Below the pieces are notes generated by a model. The model ran no database searches. It was not told where the DNA came from and saw only the letters and a program-made list of their open reading frames with translations. DNA of 64,000 bases from Proteobacteria bacterium UBA981 (GTDB lineage: Bacteria; Pseudomonadota; Gammaproteobacteria; Ga0077536). Location of the stretch: NCBI GenBank assembly GCA_002292285.1, contig DBBP01000021.1, positions 75,962 to 139,961 of the forward strand, in the 5' to 3' direction. Positions 54,762 to 63,975 of this stretch are shown one piece after another; the first letter of the stretch is position 1, and each line of letters starts with the position of its first letter. The position numbers and the translations under genes are program-made.

Positions 54762-55430
54762 TCAGCTTTCTGCCGCGTCGGCCTCGGTATTGTGGTGCCG
54801 GCTCAAATAGTTGCGCAATCCGGTAATCCCGCCGCCGGCGATAATCGGGCTCAATTCGGCTCGCAGAGAACGTGCGAAACTCAAACCATCGACCGCTAAA
54901 TCGTACAATTTCCAGGTATCGCCATCGAGCAACAGCCGAAACTCGAGATTGAAATCCCGCCCCGCGGAAGATGCCAGGGTCGCCGCTACCTTGGCTGATT
55001 TCGTTAACACCACGGAATTCGGTTCAACGTTGATTTCGACGCTGCGACCGCGCGCCAATAAGGACGCATAGACGTGCACGATATGCACGCGTACGGCGTC
55101 CAGCAGTTCCTGCTGTTCGGCTTCTGAAAAAGTCAGCCAGCGTTTGCCTGCGATCCATTTGGTGATGGTGCCGAAGGCAAAATGCGGACTCAATTCTTCT
55201 TCGAACACACGCAACAGCGCGGCCTCGGAAATTTCTTCGCTACCGCTGGTTTCGCCAATCCGAACCATAACCTGTTCGATGACTGCATTGACCAGATCGT
55301 GCGGTTGTTGATTAGCTGCCGGCACGGCTGGATTTGCGAGCAACAGCATCACCGCGACGAGACCGCGCGACCAGGCGATACTCGCCGGCTGCACTCGAAA
55401 GCGAAGCGCTGATGGAAGCGCGTTCAACAT
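54762..55430 (-). CDS. mlaC: MlaC/Ttg2D-family periplasmic phospholipid-binding protein
   Basis: A 222-residue exported protein with a long N-terminal region and signal ending PAVPAANQQ (cleavage near residue 39). The mature part follows MlaC: PHDLVNAVIEQV, FGTITKWIAGKRWLTFSEAEQQELLDAVRVHI (split over 84-116), and VEINVEPNSVVLTKSAKV then WKLYDLAVDGLSFARSLRAEL. MlaC shuttles phospholipids between the membranes. The rest of the Mla system is not in the window. It is downstream of a lipid-type ABC exporter and a surface-carbohydrate gene on the same strand, 314 bases away. Confidence 0.88.
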   Translation of the reverse strand: MLNALPSALRFRVQPASIAWSRGLVAVMLLLANPAVPAANQQPHDLVNAVIEQVMVRIGETSGSEEISEAALLRVFEEELSPHFAFGTITKWIAGKRWLTFSEAEQQELLDAVRVHIVHVYASLLARGRSVEINVEPNSVVLTKSAKVAATLASSAGRDFNLEFRLLLDGDTWKLYDLAVDGLSFARSLRAELSPIIAGGGITGLRNYLSRHHNTEADAAES

Positions 55431-55744
55431 GGCGTTTACCTATATTGGGATCGATTAACCGGCGAGATCCGAGTTACCGGCCGGGCGATTCTACCCAAGC
55501 TTAGCGTCTTTTTGCAGTCGCTACGGCGAGCGATGACGTAAGTTCACGATCGCCGCAGCTGAATGCCCCCTCGCCCGGTGCAGATTAGGCGTAAACAGGG
55601 CTGCAATCCGCACAACCGGAAACTGACTTATTCCGAGAAAGGGGGCGTGCTGGGACTCAAGTTCGGAGATCGTCGCGGAAGTGTCCGAACATGAGAGCAA
55701 ATTCGAGAGGTCGATGGCGTCGCCGGACAGACCACGCCGACGGT
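55431..55744. other. Intergenic, no gene recognised
   Basis: Gap of 314 bases between the ABC exporter stop and the mlaC start. It is large enough for a separate mlaC promoter; none stands out. Confidence 0.4.
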
Positions 55745-57433
55745 CTAATTGATGTCGGACGGCTCGGGAAGTACCGGACCGAGCGTGATGACGTGGTCAG
55801 CGGCCGCGATCAGATGGGCCTGGTGGGTCGCCGCAATCACCGTCAGGTCGCGCGCCAAATCGCACAAGGTGGCGCAAATCACTTTCTCGCTCGCCTGGTC
55901 GAGTGCGCTCGTCGGTTCATCCAGAATGAGGATACGGGGGCGATGGGCGAGCGCCCGCGCGATCGCGATGCGTTGGCGTTGGCCGCCGGACAAGCGCCCG
56001 CCCCGCTCGCCGACCATCGTATGCAGACCGTCGGCCAGACCATCGACAAATTCCAGCATCCCCGCCTTTTCAAGCGCGGCGCGCGCATCGGCCTCGGTCA
56101 GCGCCGGCTCACCAACGATGATGTTGTTGAAGATGGTGTCGTGTAACAGCACCGGGTCTTGCGGCACATAACCAATAAGGCGACGCCAGTCGTGCAGTTT
56201 CAGTTCTTCGAAGTTCACCCCATCGATGAGTATCTTGCCGCCCTGGGGACGCATCAGGCCACATAGCAAATCGAGCATAGTGCTTTTGCCCCGTCCGGAT
56301 GGCGCACGGATGACAGTCAGTGTGCGACAGTGAATCTCGGCATTCAGGTGTTCGAGAATCCAATCGGATTTATAGCGAAATTTGATGTCCTGGAGTTGAA
56401 TCGAATGCTCGAGGCGGGGTTCGGTTTCTCCACTGTGTACCTCGCGCGCAGCGAGTGCCGAGGCAACAGCCCGCTCGATTGCCTCGAAAGCAGATTGCTG
56501 TGTGAGGACGAGCTGATATTGACGTTGCACCTTGTTCACCAAACCAAGGAGTCGGACCAGTAAAAACACCAGCACCATGACTTCCGCGAGCTTCAGCCCC
56601 CAGTAGGTCAGCGCGACAAACAAACCGATGGCGGCCAGACTCGCGAGGAGGGGTTCCTGTAACGCTCGCAGCGCTTCTTTGCTCATCACTTCGTTACGCG
56701 TGGCACGCTCGAGGTCAGCCGTTTGTTCTTTCAACATGGCGTCAGCCACTTTATCGCGCGCCATGGCCTTGAGGGCTTTGACCGTCGCCAGCACGTCGGT
56801 CAAATCGCCAAGCAGCGTATGTAGTAGCGCAGTCTGGCGTGCTCCCGCTTGCTGCGAAATTCTCAGCAGGCCACGCAGAATCAACAAAAAACCTGCACCG
56901 CACGCCGCCGCTACCAACGTGGCCTGCCACGACACCAACAGCGCGACACCGCAGTACACCAAAGCTTGCAGGAAGAACGCGATCACGCGCGCGGCGAACT
57001 CGAACCCGGTCGCCGCGCGATAGGCTTCGGTTGCGATTGAGTTGGCGAGAGCGCCCGTGCGATGCGACAAAAAATATTGCCATTCGCTGCGCAACAAGGC
57101 ATCGATAAGACGCATCCTGAAATCAGTCGCGACCCGCGCCACGGTATAGCCGACCTGGCGATTTGCAACCAGCAGCAAAGCACTTTTCACAACGACGCCG
57201 ACGACTATCACGACCAGCATCGCCCCCACGGTAGGAGCGATGCCCAGATCGTCGAAGCGTTGCATCACAAACCGGCCAGCCGCGTCGTCGACCGGCTCGC
57301 CGCCGGCAATCGACAGCAGCGGCATCAATGCACTTAGCGAAAACCCTTCAGCGATACCAGCGACGATAAGCGCCAGCAGCATCACCGCGCTGCGTCGCGG
57401 GTAGGTCCGCAACAAGGCGTGAATCATGTTCAC
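55745..57433 (-). CDS. ABC exporter (fused permease and ATPase, MsbA-like)
   Basis: A 562-residue half-transporter that would work as a homodimer. Residues 1-310 contain six membrane helices; residues 345-562 are the ATPase, with Walker A APSGRGKS (377-384; the first Gly is replaced by Ala), signature LSGGQRQRIAIARAL, Walker B ILILDEP and the H-loop in IAATHQ. Its partner genes (surface-carbohydrate protein at 57479, 45 bases upstream) suggest export of a lipid-linked saccharide or lipid. The Ala in the Walker A is conservative and need not abolish activity. Confidence 0.9.
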   Translation of the reverse strand: MNMIHALLRTYPRRSAVMLLALIVAGIAEGFSLSALMPLLSIAGGEPVDDAAGRFVMQRFDDLGIAPTVGAMLVVIVVGVVVKSALLLVANRQVGYTVARVATDFRMRLIDALLRSEWQYFLSHRTGALANSIATEAYRAATGFEFAARVIAFFLQALVYCGVALLVSWQATLVAAACGAGFLLILRGLLRISQQAGARQTALLHTLLGDLTDVLATVKALKAMARDKVADAMLKEQTADLERATRNEVMSKEALRALQEPLLASLAAIGLFVALTYWGLKLAEVMVLVFLLVRLLGLVNKVQRQYQLVLTQQSAFEAIERAVASALAAREVHSGETEPRLEHSIQLQDIKFRYKSDWILEHLNAEIHCRTLTVIRAPSGRGKSTMLDLLCGLMRPQGGKILIDGVNFEELKLHDWRRLIGYVPQDPVLLHDTIFNNIIVGEPALTEADARAALEKAGMLEFVDGLADGLHTMVGERGGRLSGGQRQRIAIARALAHRPRILILDEPTSALDQASEKVICATLCDLARDLTVIAATHQAHLIAAADHVITLGPVLPEPSDIN

Positions 57434-57478
57434 GACGTGTGCGCAGCGCCGCTGGTCGGCCCCGTACGCCGTGCGCTG

Positions 57479-58870
57479 TCAGCTGACATCGGCGGGCGGG
57501 TTGATAGAGAACAAGGCGTCGCCGCAGGCACTTGCGCGTAATCCTGCGAAGCGTCCGAGCACCTGATCGAAGCGCGTGATGCGCGCGTTGATTTCGTCCA
57601 GCGTGATGCCTGGAAAACGATGAGCGTTATAACGTTTACCGGCCCAGTGGTTGCTCCTGCGCATGTTGACCTTTTTTATCGTCGAACGGATTGCGGCAGT
57701 AGCCCGCGCCTTGGCGGCGCGCAGCGGCGGAGGATGTGCGAGAGCCTGATGTGTGTAACCGAGCGCTTCGAGCTTGTCGACGATACGGTCACTCGCGAGT
57801 GCCCCACTGCTCGCGCACAAATGGCGCGCGAATAATTTTTGACGCTGCTCCTCGGCAATCAGGCCAAGACGACCGTCGACAATCTGGGCGACCAATTCGA
57901 CAACCTCCTGAACGCTGCTTGCATCGTGGCTGAGGCCATTGGGCAGAGCGTAATCCAATTGCTGCGATTGGACGGGGCGAAAGGCGATCGTTGGTCGGTC
58001 AGCAAGAGCGGCTTCGACAGCCGTCGTACAACCGTTATGAATCAATACACTCGCACTCATCAGCCACGGCACCACGTTGCCGTCGTGCAGTACCTCAACG
58101 TTGGCATCACCGGCAACCAGCGTACGCCATAGATCATGGTCCTCGGATGGATGCGGCCGCAAAATGATCTTGCGATCGGGAAACTGCGCTGCCAGCGCCG
58201 GCATGAGTTCGCGGAACTGCGCGAATATTTTCTCCTGGTGAGCGACCATGGCATCAGCGAATTCACCACTCATGCCGACCGCGGTGCGGCTCTTGGGGCG
58301 GCCGAACAAACCACGCTCACGGACCAGTGCGATGTCTTTCAGGAATGGATTAGTAAACGAAAAATTGGTGTTCACTAAAATGTAGTCGCCGTGCTGCTGC
58401 TTAATCCGTGCGCAGTCGGGCGCAAAGTAATCGCGCACTTCCGGACGTAGCAGGTCGACCCGCGGGTTGCCTGTAGCATGAATCCGGACGCCCTGATTGC
58501 CCGGATAAGCGGCAAACATTTCAGCATCGTCCTCTCCCCACGCGAAGAGATGGCGAACGCTGTTAAACGTTTGTGGCGTGAACCGCCAGTTGTAATACTC
58601 AGGCGAATCGTAGCGCACCAGACTTTCTTCGTCCCAGGCCAGCAGCTCGTGACCGAGCCCGGTAATAATATTGAACATCAAGCGGCTGCGGGCGCGCATG
58701 CTCTTGGCGATAAAAATGCCTGGTGCGAATGTCGGCATGGCCAGATGCAGCAATTGTTTGTAGCCGAGCACCACCGGAAATCCGCGACTTGCGGCCACGC
58801 AACCGAACAGCAGCTTCGCATCCAGTTCACGGACCTGATTTTCGACTGGCACAAATAGCGTTGGGCGCAT
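57479..58870 (-). CDS. Surface carbohydrate biosynthesis protein (GT-B-like)
   Basis: A 463-residue cytoplasmic protein. FVPVENQVRELDAKLLFGCVAASRGFPVVLGYK at residues 5-37, GNPRVDLLRPE and KIILRPHPSEDHDLW match the 'surface carbohydrate biosynthesis protein' family (TIGR04396-like) of GT-B-fold proteins, as does LIHNGCTTAVEAALADRPTIAFRP (split over residues 288-311), a typical nucleotide-sugar-binding region. It is probably involved in making a surface polysaccharide; donor and product are unknown. It precedes the ABC exporter by 45 bases. Confidence 0.78.
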   Translation of the reverse strand: MRPTLFVPVENQVRELDAKLLFGCVAASRGFPVVLGYKQLLHLAMPTFAPGIFIAKSMRARSRLMFNIITGLGHELLAWDEESLVRYDSPEYYNWRFTPQTFNSVRHLFAWGEDDAEMFAAYPGNQGVRIHATGNPRVDLLRPEVRDYFAPDCARIKQQHGDYILVNTNFSFTNPFLKDIALVRERGLFGRPKSRTAVGMSGEFADAMVAHQEKIFAQFRELMPALAAQFPDRKIILRPHPSEDHDLWRTLVAGDANVEVLHDGNVVPWLMSASVLIHNGCTTAVEAALADRPTIAFRPVQSQQLDYALPNGLSHDASSVQEVVELVAQIVDGRLGLIAEEQRQKLFARHLCASSGALASDRIVDKLEALGYTHQALAHPPPLRAAKARATAAIRSTIKKVNMRRSNHWAGKRYNAHRFPGITLDEINARITRFDQVLGRFAGLRASACGDALFSINPPADVS

Positions 58871-59328
58871 TGGACGTCTCAGATTACAGGTGATTCGAAC
58901 GCATCTTCGTCACCGGCAAGGGTGGATGGTGGACTGCAGTCCCCGGCAGATGCGACAGCGGCCTCAAGGGCGGGGCAATCTTAACCGAAGCTTAGCGTTG
59001 AGATAACTCGGACAGGTTCGGCAAGGGCACCGAGCTCGGAGCGATGCTGGCCGCTGTCATCCCCTGGGTTCTGCGGTTGTTGTCCGCACTTTAGCCGTGG
59101 CGCTCCATCGCGCAGAGCACAAACCCAAGCTATCCCGCCGCTGAATCAGACGATGCTTAACGAAAATGTTCGCGACGGCGTTTGTCGTTGCCGGATGCCC
59201 TCACGATCCTGCAAACTGGCCATACGAGTGGTCAGGGAATATCGTCGCCGATTGTTGCAGCAACGAATGCTGCGAACTCATCGACTAAGCAGGCACAACC
59301 AGCCCCACGAACCGGAGAGTGATGACAC
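58871..59328. other. Divergent intergenic region, no gene recognised
   Basis: A 458-base gap between the surface-carbohydrate gene (minus) and the DUF805 gene (plus). A 65-codon frame at 59153-59350 overlaps the DUF805 start and is not credible. No structured RNA or repeat noticed. Confidence 0.45.
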
Positions 59329-59673
59329 ATGCATTGGTTTATTAAAGTAGTTAAGCAGTACGCGGATTTTAATGGTCGCGCGCGACGTAGCGAATATTGG
59401 TTCTATATCCTGTTTTACATGCTCATCATCATCGCCCTGGCGTTACTGGAAGCACTGTTAATGCCGGGCGTCCTCACCGGCTTGTTCACGCTCGGGTTAT
59501 TGCTACCTTCGCTCGCTGTGGCAGTAAGGCGCTTACACGATACAGACCGCTCAGGTTGGTGGGTACTAATCGCCTTTCTACCCTTGATTGGCGGACTGGT
59601 ATTGCTCGTTTTCATGGTCCTTGATGGCACTGAGGGCGAGAACCGCTTCGGTCCATCTCCGAAAGCCGCCTAG
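59329..59673 (+). CDS. DUF805 membrane protein
   Basis: A 114-residue inner-membrane protein with three to four helices. FNGRARRSEYWFYILFYML at the start, VAVRRLHDTDRSGWW in the middle and the final GTEGENRFGPSP are the three DUF805 hallmarks, so it is complete. GGAGAG lies about 12 bases upstream of the ATG. DUF805 proteins are widespread and have no established function. Confidence 0.93.
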   Translation: MHWFIKVVKQYADFNGRARRSEYWFYILFYMLIIIALALLEALLMPGVLTGLFTLGLLLPSLAVAVRRLHDTDRSGWWVLIAFLPLIGGLVLLVFMVLDGTEGENRFGPSPKAA

Positions 59674-59917
59674 CTGCGCGCGTCACCAACTCGCGGCGGC
59701 GCAGCCCTCCGGCTGCGCCGCGCGGCGTATCCGCCTTGATGAATGTTTTCCGTTCCTCCTTGCTCAGCACCAGCATGAGCGCGTCTCAGTGTTTCGTCTC
59801 GGTCGCACTTGAGCGAACTTTCTGCGTGGCTTCGTTCAGCCCGCGCGAGGGCAAGCGCCTGAACCAGGGGTGCGACCGCTATACTCGACACACGATTGAT
59901 TGAACCGGGGGGAGCCA

Positions 59918-60976
59918 ATGAAAACTATCAAACGCCGTAAGGTCCAGAAGTACGCCTTCGACAACCGCGATAAACCGTGCCTGCGGGTTAAGCCAGGCGA
60001 GGTCTTTCAGGTCGAAACCGATGACGCCCTGTCCGGCATGATCGCCGACGATAGTGATAATCCGACCGTGCAGGGATTTGCGGGCAAACACTTCGCCAAC
60101 CTGGCCAAAGCCACGCCAGGCTTGTTCAATCCGGTGGTTGGACCAATCTATGTTGAAGGCTGCAAGGCAGGCGACGTGCTGGCGGTGCATATCGACTGGA
60201 TTGATCCCTGGCGCTATGGCTTCTCCGGTGTGTTGCCGCGCATGGGGCCGCTGGGTGACTCACTGCGTTACAAAGACTGTGCAGATGGTTTTGTGCAGGT
60301 TATCGAGCATCTTCCAGGCCCGAGCGGGCATACGCGTGACGGCACAGCGAAGTATTCGGAAAGCCTGAGCTGGCCCCTGGAACCGTTTATCGGCACGCTC
60401 GCGACCGCGCCCGAACGTGAAGTCTTCACCTCGGTGCTCGGGCAGGGACCGTTCGGCGGCAATATCGATTGCCGCGATATTTGTGCCGGCCACACGATTT
60501 ATCTGAATTCCTACAATGATGGTGGCTTGCTTTACATTGGCGATGTGCACGGCGGCCAGGGGGATACCGAATTCACCGGCATCGCCGACGAAACGCGCGC
60601 GACCGTGCAGCTATCGTGCACCGTGGTCAAGAAAAAACGTCTGCCCTGTGTACGCATCGACAAACCCGACAGCATCGTTGCCGTGGGTATCAACCGTCCG
60701 ATGGAGCACGCCGTTTATGACGCGGCCGCCAACCTCATGCAATGGCTCGAAGAAGACTACGGCGTGCCGCCGAAAGATCTGTATATCCGCATGTCCTGCG
60801 ATCCCGCGTTCCGCATTCGGACCTATCAGATGGTGCGTCTGCAAACCATTGAGCATGTCGTTGGCGCGGAATACCCGAAGTCGCGCTTGTTCAATGCGTT
60901 CAAGGCCAAACGTAAAACGCCGCGTAAAAAGACCGTGCGGAAGAAGTTGGCGAGAAAAAAGGCCGCGTCTGCCTGA
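59918..60976 (+). CDS. Acetamidase/formamidase family protein with basic C-terminal tail
   Basis: A 352-residue amidohydrolase of the FmdA_AmdA family. Conserved parts are NPVVGPIYVEGCKAGDVLAVHI (split over 78-99), GQGPFGGNIDCRDI, LYIGDVHGGQGDTEFTG and the C-terminal DLYIRMSCDPAFRI. It would hydrolyse formamide, acetamide or a related small amide. The last 25 residues are Lys/Arg-rich with repeated KK/RKK units (for example KRKTPRKKTVRKKLARKK), absent from ordinary family members. The frame opens at a TTG (59900), but the ATG at 59918 has GGGGGGAG before it. Confidence 0.88.
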   Translation: MKTIKRRKVQKYAFDNRDKPCLRVKPGEVFQVETDDALSGMIADDSDNPTVQGFAGKHFANLAKATPGLFNPVVGPIYVEGCKAGDVLAVHIDWIDPWRYGFSGVLPRMGPLGDSLRYKDCADGFVQVIEHLPGPSGHTRDGTAKYSESLSWPLEPFIGTLATAPEREVFTSVLGQGPFGGNIDCRDICAGHTIYLNSYNDGGLLYIGDVHGGQGDTEFTGIADETRATVQLSCTVVKKKRLPCVRIDKPDSIVAVGINRPMEHAVYDAAANLMQWLEEDYGVPPKDLYIRMSCDPAFRIRTYQMVRLQTIEHVVGAEYPKSRLFNAFKAKRKTPRKKTVRKKLARKKAASA

Positions 60977-61452
60977 AGCGAAAATGGTATTCGCGACCTC
61001 AGATGCGCAAGTTGGATGGCGCCGCCGGTGATCGCGTTGCGCGTTTCCAGCACGCGTTCATACTAAGGACCGGTGAATGGGTTCCAGCCTGCCGATGCGG
61101 CCGCATCTATCTGCGCTAACTTCAACCGGCCAACTCCTCGTTGGCGGCGGACTCGATGTTGCGCAGGTAGGTCGCGTCTGTTTGAACGGCGAGGCACCAA
61201 TGCGGGCTGTAATCTACCGGTGAAAACCTGGGCTTCGACCTACAGATCTAAATCGTAGTTTCATTCCGACCAGACGAATACGCGGAGTATCATCGGCGGC
61301 GGATCATCCGCGTGGCTGCAAACATTCGATCTCGTCATACCTTTCGACGCAATCGCCCAATAGCGGCCCAACGCGACACGCAAAAGGCAGACGCCGTTTG
61401 ACTTGTATGATTTCACGCTTTGTCCCGACGGCAAGCGAATTCGGGATCAGCC
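60977..61452. other. Intergenic, no gene recognised
   Basis: A 476-base gap. A 13-base palindrome GCGGATCATCCGC is present at 61299-61311. No gene, tRNA or terminator with a T tract could be recognised. Confidence 0.45.
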
Positions 61453-62649
61453 ATGGCACCCGTACCACGTAGTGAGAATGCCGATATGACTTCGGACGTC
61501 ACCGATAGCCTAGTCCGCGACGAGCAGATACGGATTGTCTATGGCCAGGCGTGGCCTGCCGTCGCAGGCGGGATCGCGGCAGCGGCAATTTTTGCCTGGA
61601 TCTACAGCGCCACGGCCGAACAGCACACGCTTGCACTGTGGTTTGCTGCGCAATTGACCGTATACATAGCCAGGGGCGCGCTTTCATTGGCCTTCAGGCG
61701 GCGCACGGAGGGCAGCTCTGCCGGCAGCTGGGCGCTCGCACACCTGGTGGGCATCCTGATAACGGCGTCACTGTGGGGGGCGATCTGGGCATTGTTCGTC
61801 GACGCCGACGCGCCACTCCATATGGCAGTAGCAATGATGTGGGCACTCGGCCTCGGAGCATCGGCAGTAGGCGCTTACTCGGTTCACTTACCGAGCTTCG
61901 TGGCCTTCTATGTTCCGGTCGTATTGCCCGCATTCATTTACCTGCTCACCACCGAGAGCGCTATCAACACTGGCATCGGGCTCGGCCTGGTCGCCCACGT
62001 CTTCGTCTTGGTGGGCGCTATCACGCACATTAATCGTTCGATGATCGAGTCGATACGTCTCAACTTCGCGTTAGCCTCGGAAATCGAGGAACGACGCAGC
62101 ATCGAGCGTAAACTGCGCGAGTTGTCACAGCGAGACGGCCTCACGGGGCTCGCCAATCGACGCCATTTCGACGAGACACTTGAGCTCGAGTGGCGGCGCG
62201 CGCGGCGTGACGAAAATCCCGTATCGCTGATCCTCATCGACATCGATAACTTTAAGACGTTCAACGACGCCTACGGCCATCTGGCCGGCGACGAGTGCCT
62301 GGTGCGCGTAAGTCATGCATTACTTGGAGCGATAAAACGGCCTGGCGACATCGCAGCGCGTTACGGTGGGGAGGAGTTCGCAATTGTCTTACCGAATACC
62401 GAAATCGACAGTGCCTGCGAGTTTGCGGAGAGTTTGCGTGCATCAATTGAGGCGATGGCCATCCCACACCGCACGAACGAGGCGGCGCATGACGTAGTGA
62501 CCATTAGCGCGGGTGTAGCGACGATCACACCGCAGACTTCGATCCCGGGCGAGGCATTGATTCGGTATGCGGACGAGGCGCTCTATCGGGCGAAATCGGC
62601 AGGGCGAAATCGCGTCATATCGGACAGCCATCGCGAAGAACGTCACTGA
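61453..62649 (+). CDS. Membrane diguanylate cyclase (GGDEF)
   Basis: A 398-residue protein with about six membrane helices in residues 33-205 and a cytoplasmic GGDEF domain from about 235 to 395. RDGLTGLANRRHFD starts the domain, the active site is RYGGEEFAIVLP, and an inhibitory I-site RPGD lies five residues upstream of GGEEF, so product feedback is expected. It makes cyclic di-GMP. The start is uncertain: the ATG at 61453 has GGGA six bases ahead and is chosen over the TTG at 61420 and ATG at 61486. Confidence 0.9.
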   Translation: MAPVPRSENADMTSDVTDSLVRDEQIRIVYGQAWPAVAGGIAAAAIFAWIYSATAEQHTLALWFAAQLTVYIARGALSLAFRRRTEGSSAGSWALAHLVGILITASLWGAIWALFVDADAPLHMAVAMMWALGLGASAVGAYSVHLPSFVAFYVPVVLPAFIYLLTTESAINTGIGLGLVAHVFVLVGAITHINRSMIESIRLNFALASEIEERRSIERKLRELSQRDGLTGLANRRHFDETLELEWRRARRDENPVSLILIDIDNFKTFNDAYGHLAGDECLVRVSHALLGAIKRPGDIAARYGGEEFAIVLPNTEIDSACEFAESLRASIEAMAIPHRTNEAAHDVVTISAGVATITPQTSIPGEALIRYADEALYRAKSAGRNRVISDSHREERH

Positions 62650-62771
62650 CCAGGTGTTTTCTGAACCTATCTGATCATCCCGACTTCAGAGGGTCTTGCT
62701 ACTTGCCCGGATCGCTAGATGGGGTAAAGAACAAGACACTTATTCCTTATCCTGAGTAGAGAGACGAACCT

Positions 62772-63137
62772 GTGCGCTTCGAAGTAATCCCCGTCTTACG
62801 CATGTTCGATGAGGCCCGTGCGAAAGAGTTTTACCTTGGATTCCTCGGGATGAAGCTCGATTGGGAGCATCGCTTCGAGATTGGCGCGCCCCTCTATATG
62901 CAAGTTTCACGAGATGAGTTTGTGCTGCACGTTAGTGAGCATTCCGGCGACTGCACTCCGGGTGCCAAAATATTCGTACGCGTGGATGAGTTTGATGACC
63001 TGTTCAAAGACATCAGTTCGAGGACCTACAAGTACAACAGCCCGGACATCGAAGAAGCGCCTTGGGGAGATCGAACATTTACAGTAACCGACCCCTTCGC
63101 GAACAAAATCCTATTCAATGAGCGACCTCACCCGTAG
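62772..63137 (+). CDS. Glyoxalase-superfamily (VOC) protein, bleomycin-resistance type
   Basis: A 121-residue VOC-fold protein. FEVIPVLRMFDEARAKEFYLGFLGMKLDWEHRF at 2-34 is the standard first module, and WGDRTFTVTDPFANKILF the last. The form matches 'glyoxalase superfamily / bleomycin resistance' proteins, most of which bind or sequester small molecules. The start is a GTG at 62772. Stand-alone. Confidence 0.85.
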   Translation: MRFEVIPVLRMFDEARAKEFYLGFLGMKLDWEHRFEIGAPLYMQVSRDEFVLHVSEHSGDCTPGAKIFVRVDEFDDLFKDISSRTYKYNSPDIEEAPWGDRTFTVTDPFANKILFNERPHP

Positions 63138-63483
63138 AAAGTCGTGGCAGCCGACCAGGGCGGCATTCACCGTGCCCTTTTCCGCGAGAAAATCGTTCGT
63201 CAGGCAACACCTGTGCCGTTGGTCGGCCAGAAACCGACATTCCCGCCTCCAATCTGAGCGGATATCGTTGCGGTATTACCGACTTCACAATCGTCTGCCA
63301 ACCCGGCACACTCTGAATCAAACTTTCGATCCAATCGACCTAAAGTCAGTATCGACCGTTCTCCACCTCACCGAAGGAACAGAATTAGTGTGCCATCGTC
63401 CCGCGTTAGTCCGTTCCGTCGTCGCGCTCTAATGCGTGCCACGGGAACGCTACTGTACTGTTAGGCGTCATTCGGAGTAATCG
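63138..63483. other. Intergenic, no gene recognised
   Basis: A 346-base gap. GTTAGGC (63460-63466), 18 bases ahead of the next start codon, fits the integron attC core GTTRRRY, but no inverse core (RYYYAAC) is found upstream, so an attC site cannot be claimed. A 104-codon frame here (63118-63432) overlaps the preceding gene's end and is not credible. Confidence 0.4.
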
Positions 63484-63975
63484 ATGAACTGGGATGCGAT
63501 CGGCGCCGTCGGTGAAGTTGTCGGGGCGATAGGCGTTATCGTCTCGCTACTCTATCTCGCGAGTCAGGTTCGACACAGCGCGAAAACCACGGGAGACTCA
63601 ACAGCACGGGATCTTTTCACAACGACCGCAGTCTACATTGCGACTATGGCAGAACGAGATAATCGCGAAATTGTTATGAAGGGATTAACCGAGTACCAAA
63701 ACTTAACCGGAGCCGAAAAATTTACTTTTGATAGTCTATTGGCGGGGTTTCTGAATATCGTCGAATGTTCCTTCATATCTACGAGAGACGATCTATTCAC
63801 CACGGAGGCCGTAGAGCTTTGGAGCGATTACCTCAAATTACGATTTTTCCCCTATCAGGGGTTTAAAGATTGGTGGGGTGAATCCAAAGGTCTCTACATT
63901 AATGGAATGCGAGATTGGATAGACAATGAGATTAGCCATGCAGATCCCAATTCAGATTTTTGGAAAATAAAATGA
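63484..63975 (+). CDS. Hypothetical protein with N-terminal membrane helix
   Basis: A 163-residue protein: one helix at 8-27 (GEVVGAIGVIVSLLYLASQV) and a cytoplasmic helical remainder rich in aromatic residues (YQGFKDWWGESKGLYINGMRDW). The same N-terminal form recurs in small hypothetical proteins of marine Gammaproteobacteria, to my memory; no function is known. GGAGT lies just upstream. The base composition is visibly richer in A and T than that of the rest of the window, suggesting acquisition. Its stop overlaps the next start (ATGA). Confidence 0.75.
   Translation: MNWDAIGAVGEVVGAIGVIVSLLYLASQVRHSAKTTGDSTARDLFTTTAVYIATMAERDNREIVMKGLTEYQNLTGAEKFTFDSLLAGFLNIVECSFISTRDDLFTTEAVELWSDYLKLRFFPYQGFKDWWGESKGLYINGMRDWIDNEISHADPNSDFWKIK

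Noticed and set aside
63404..63466. Integron attC site before the last gene
   Set aside because: Only the GTTRRRY core is present; no RYYYAAC partner or paired L sequences could be found, so it is kept only as a weak observation.
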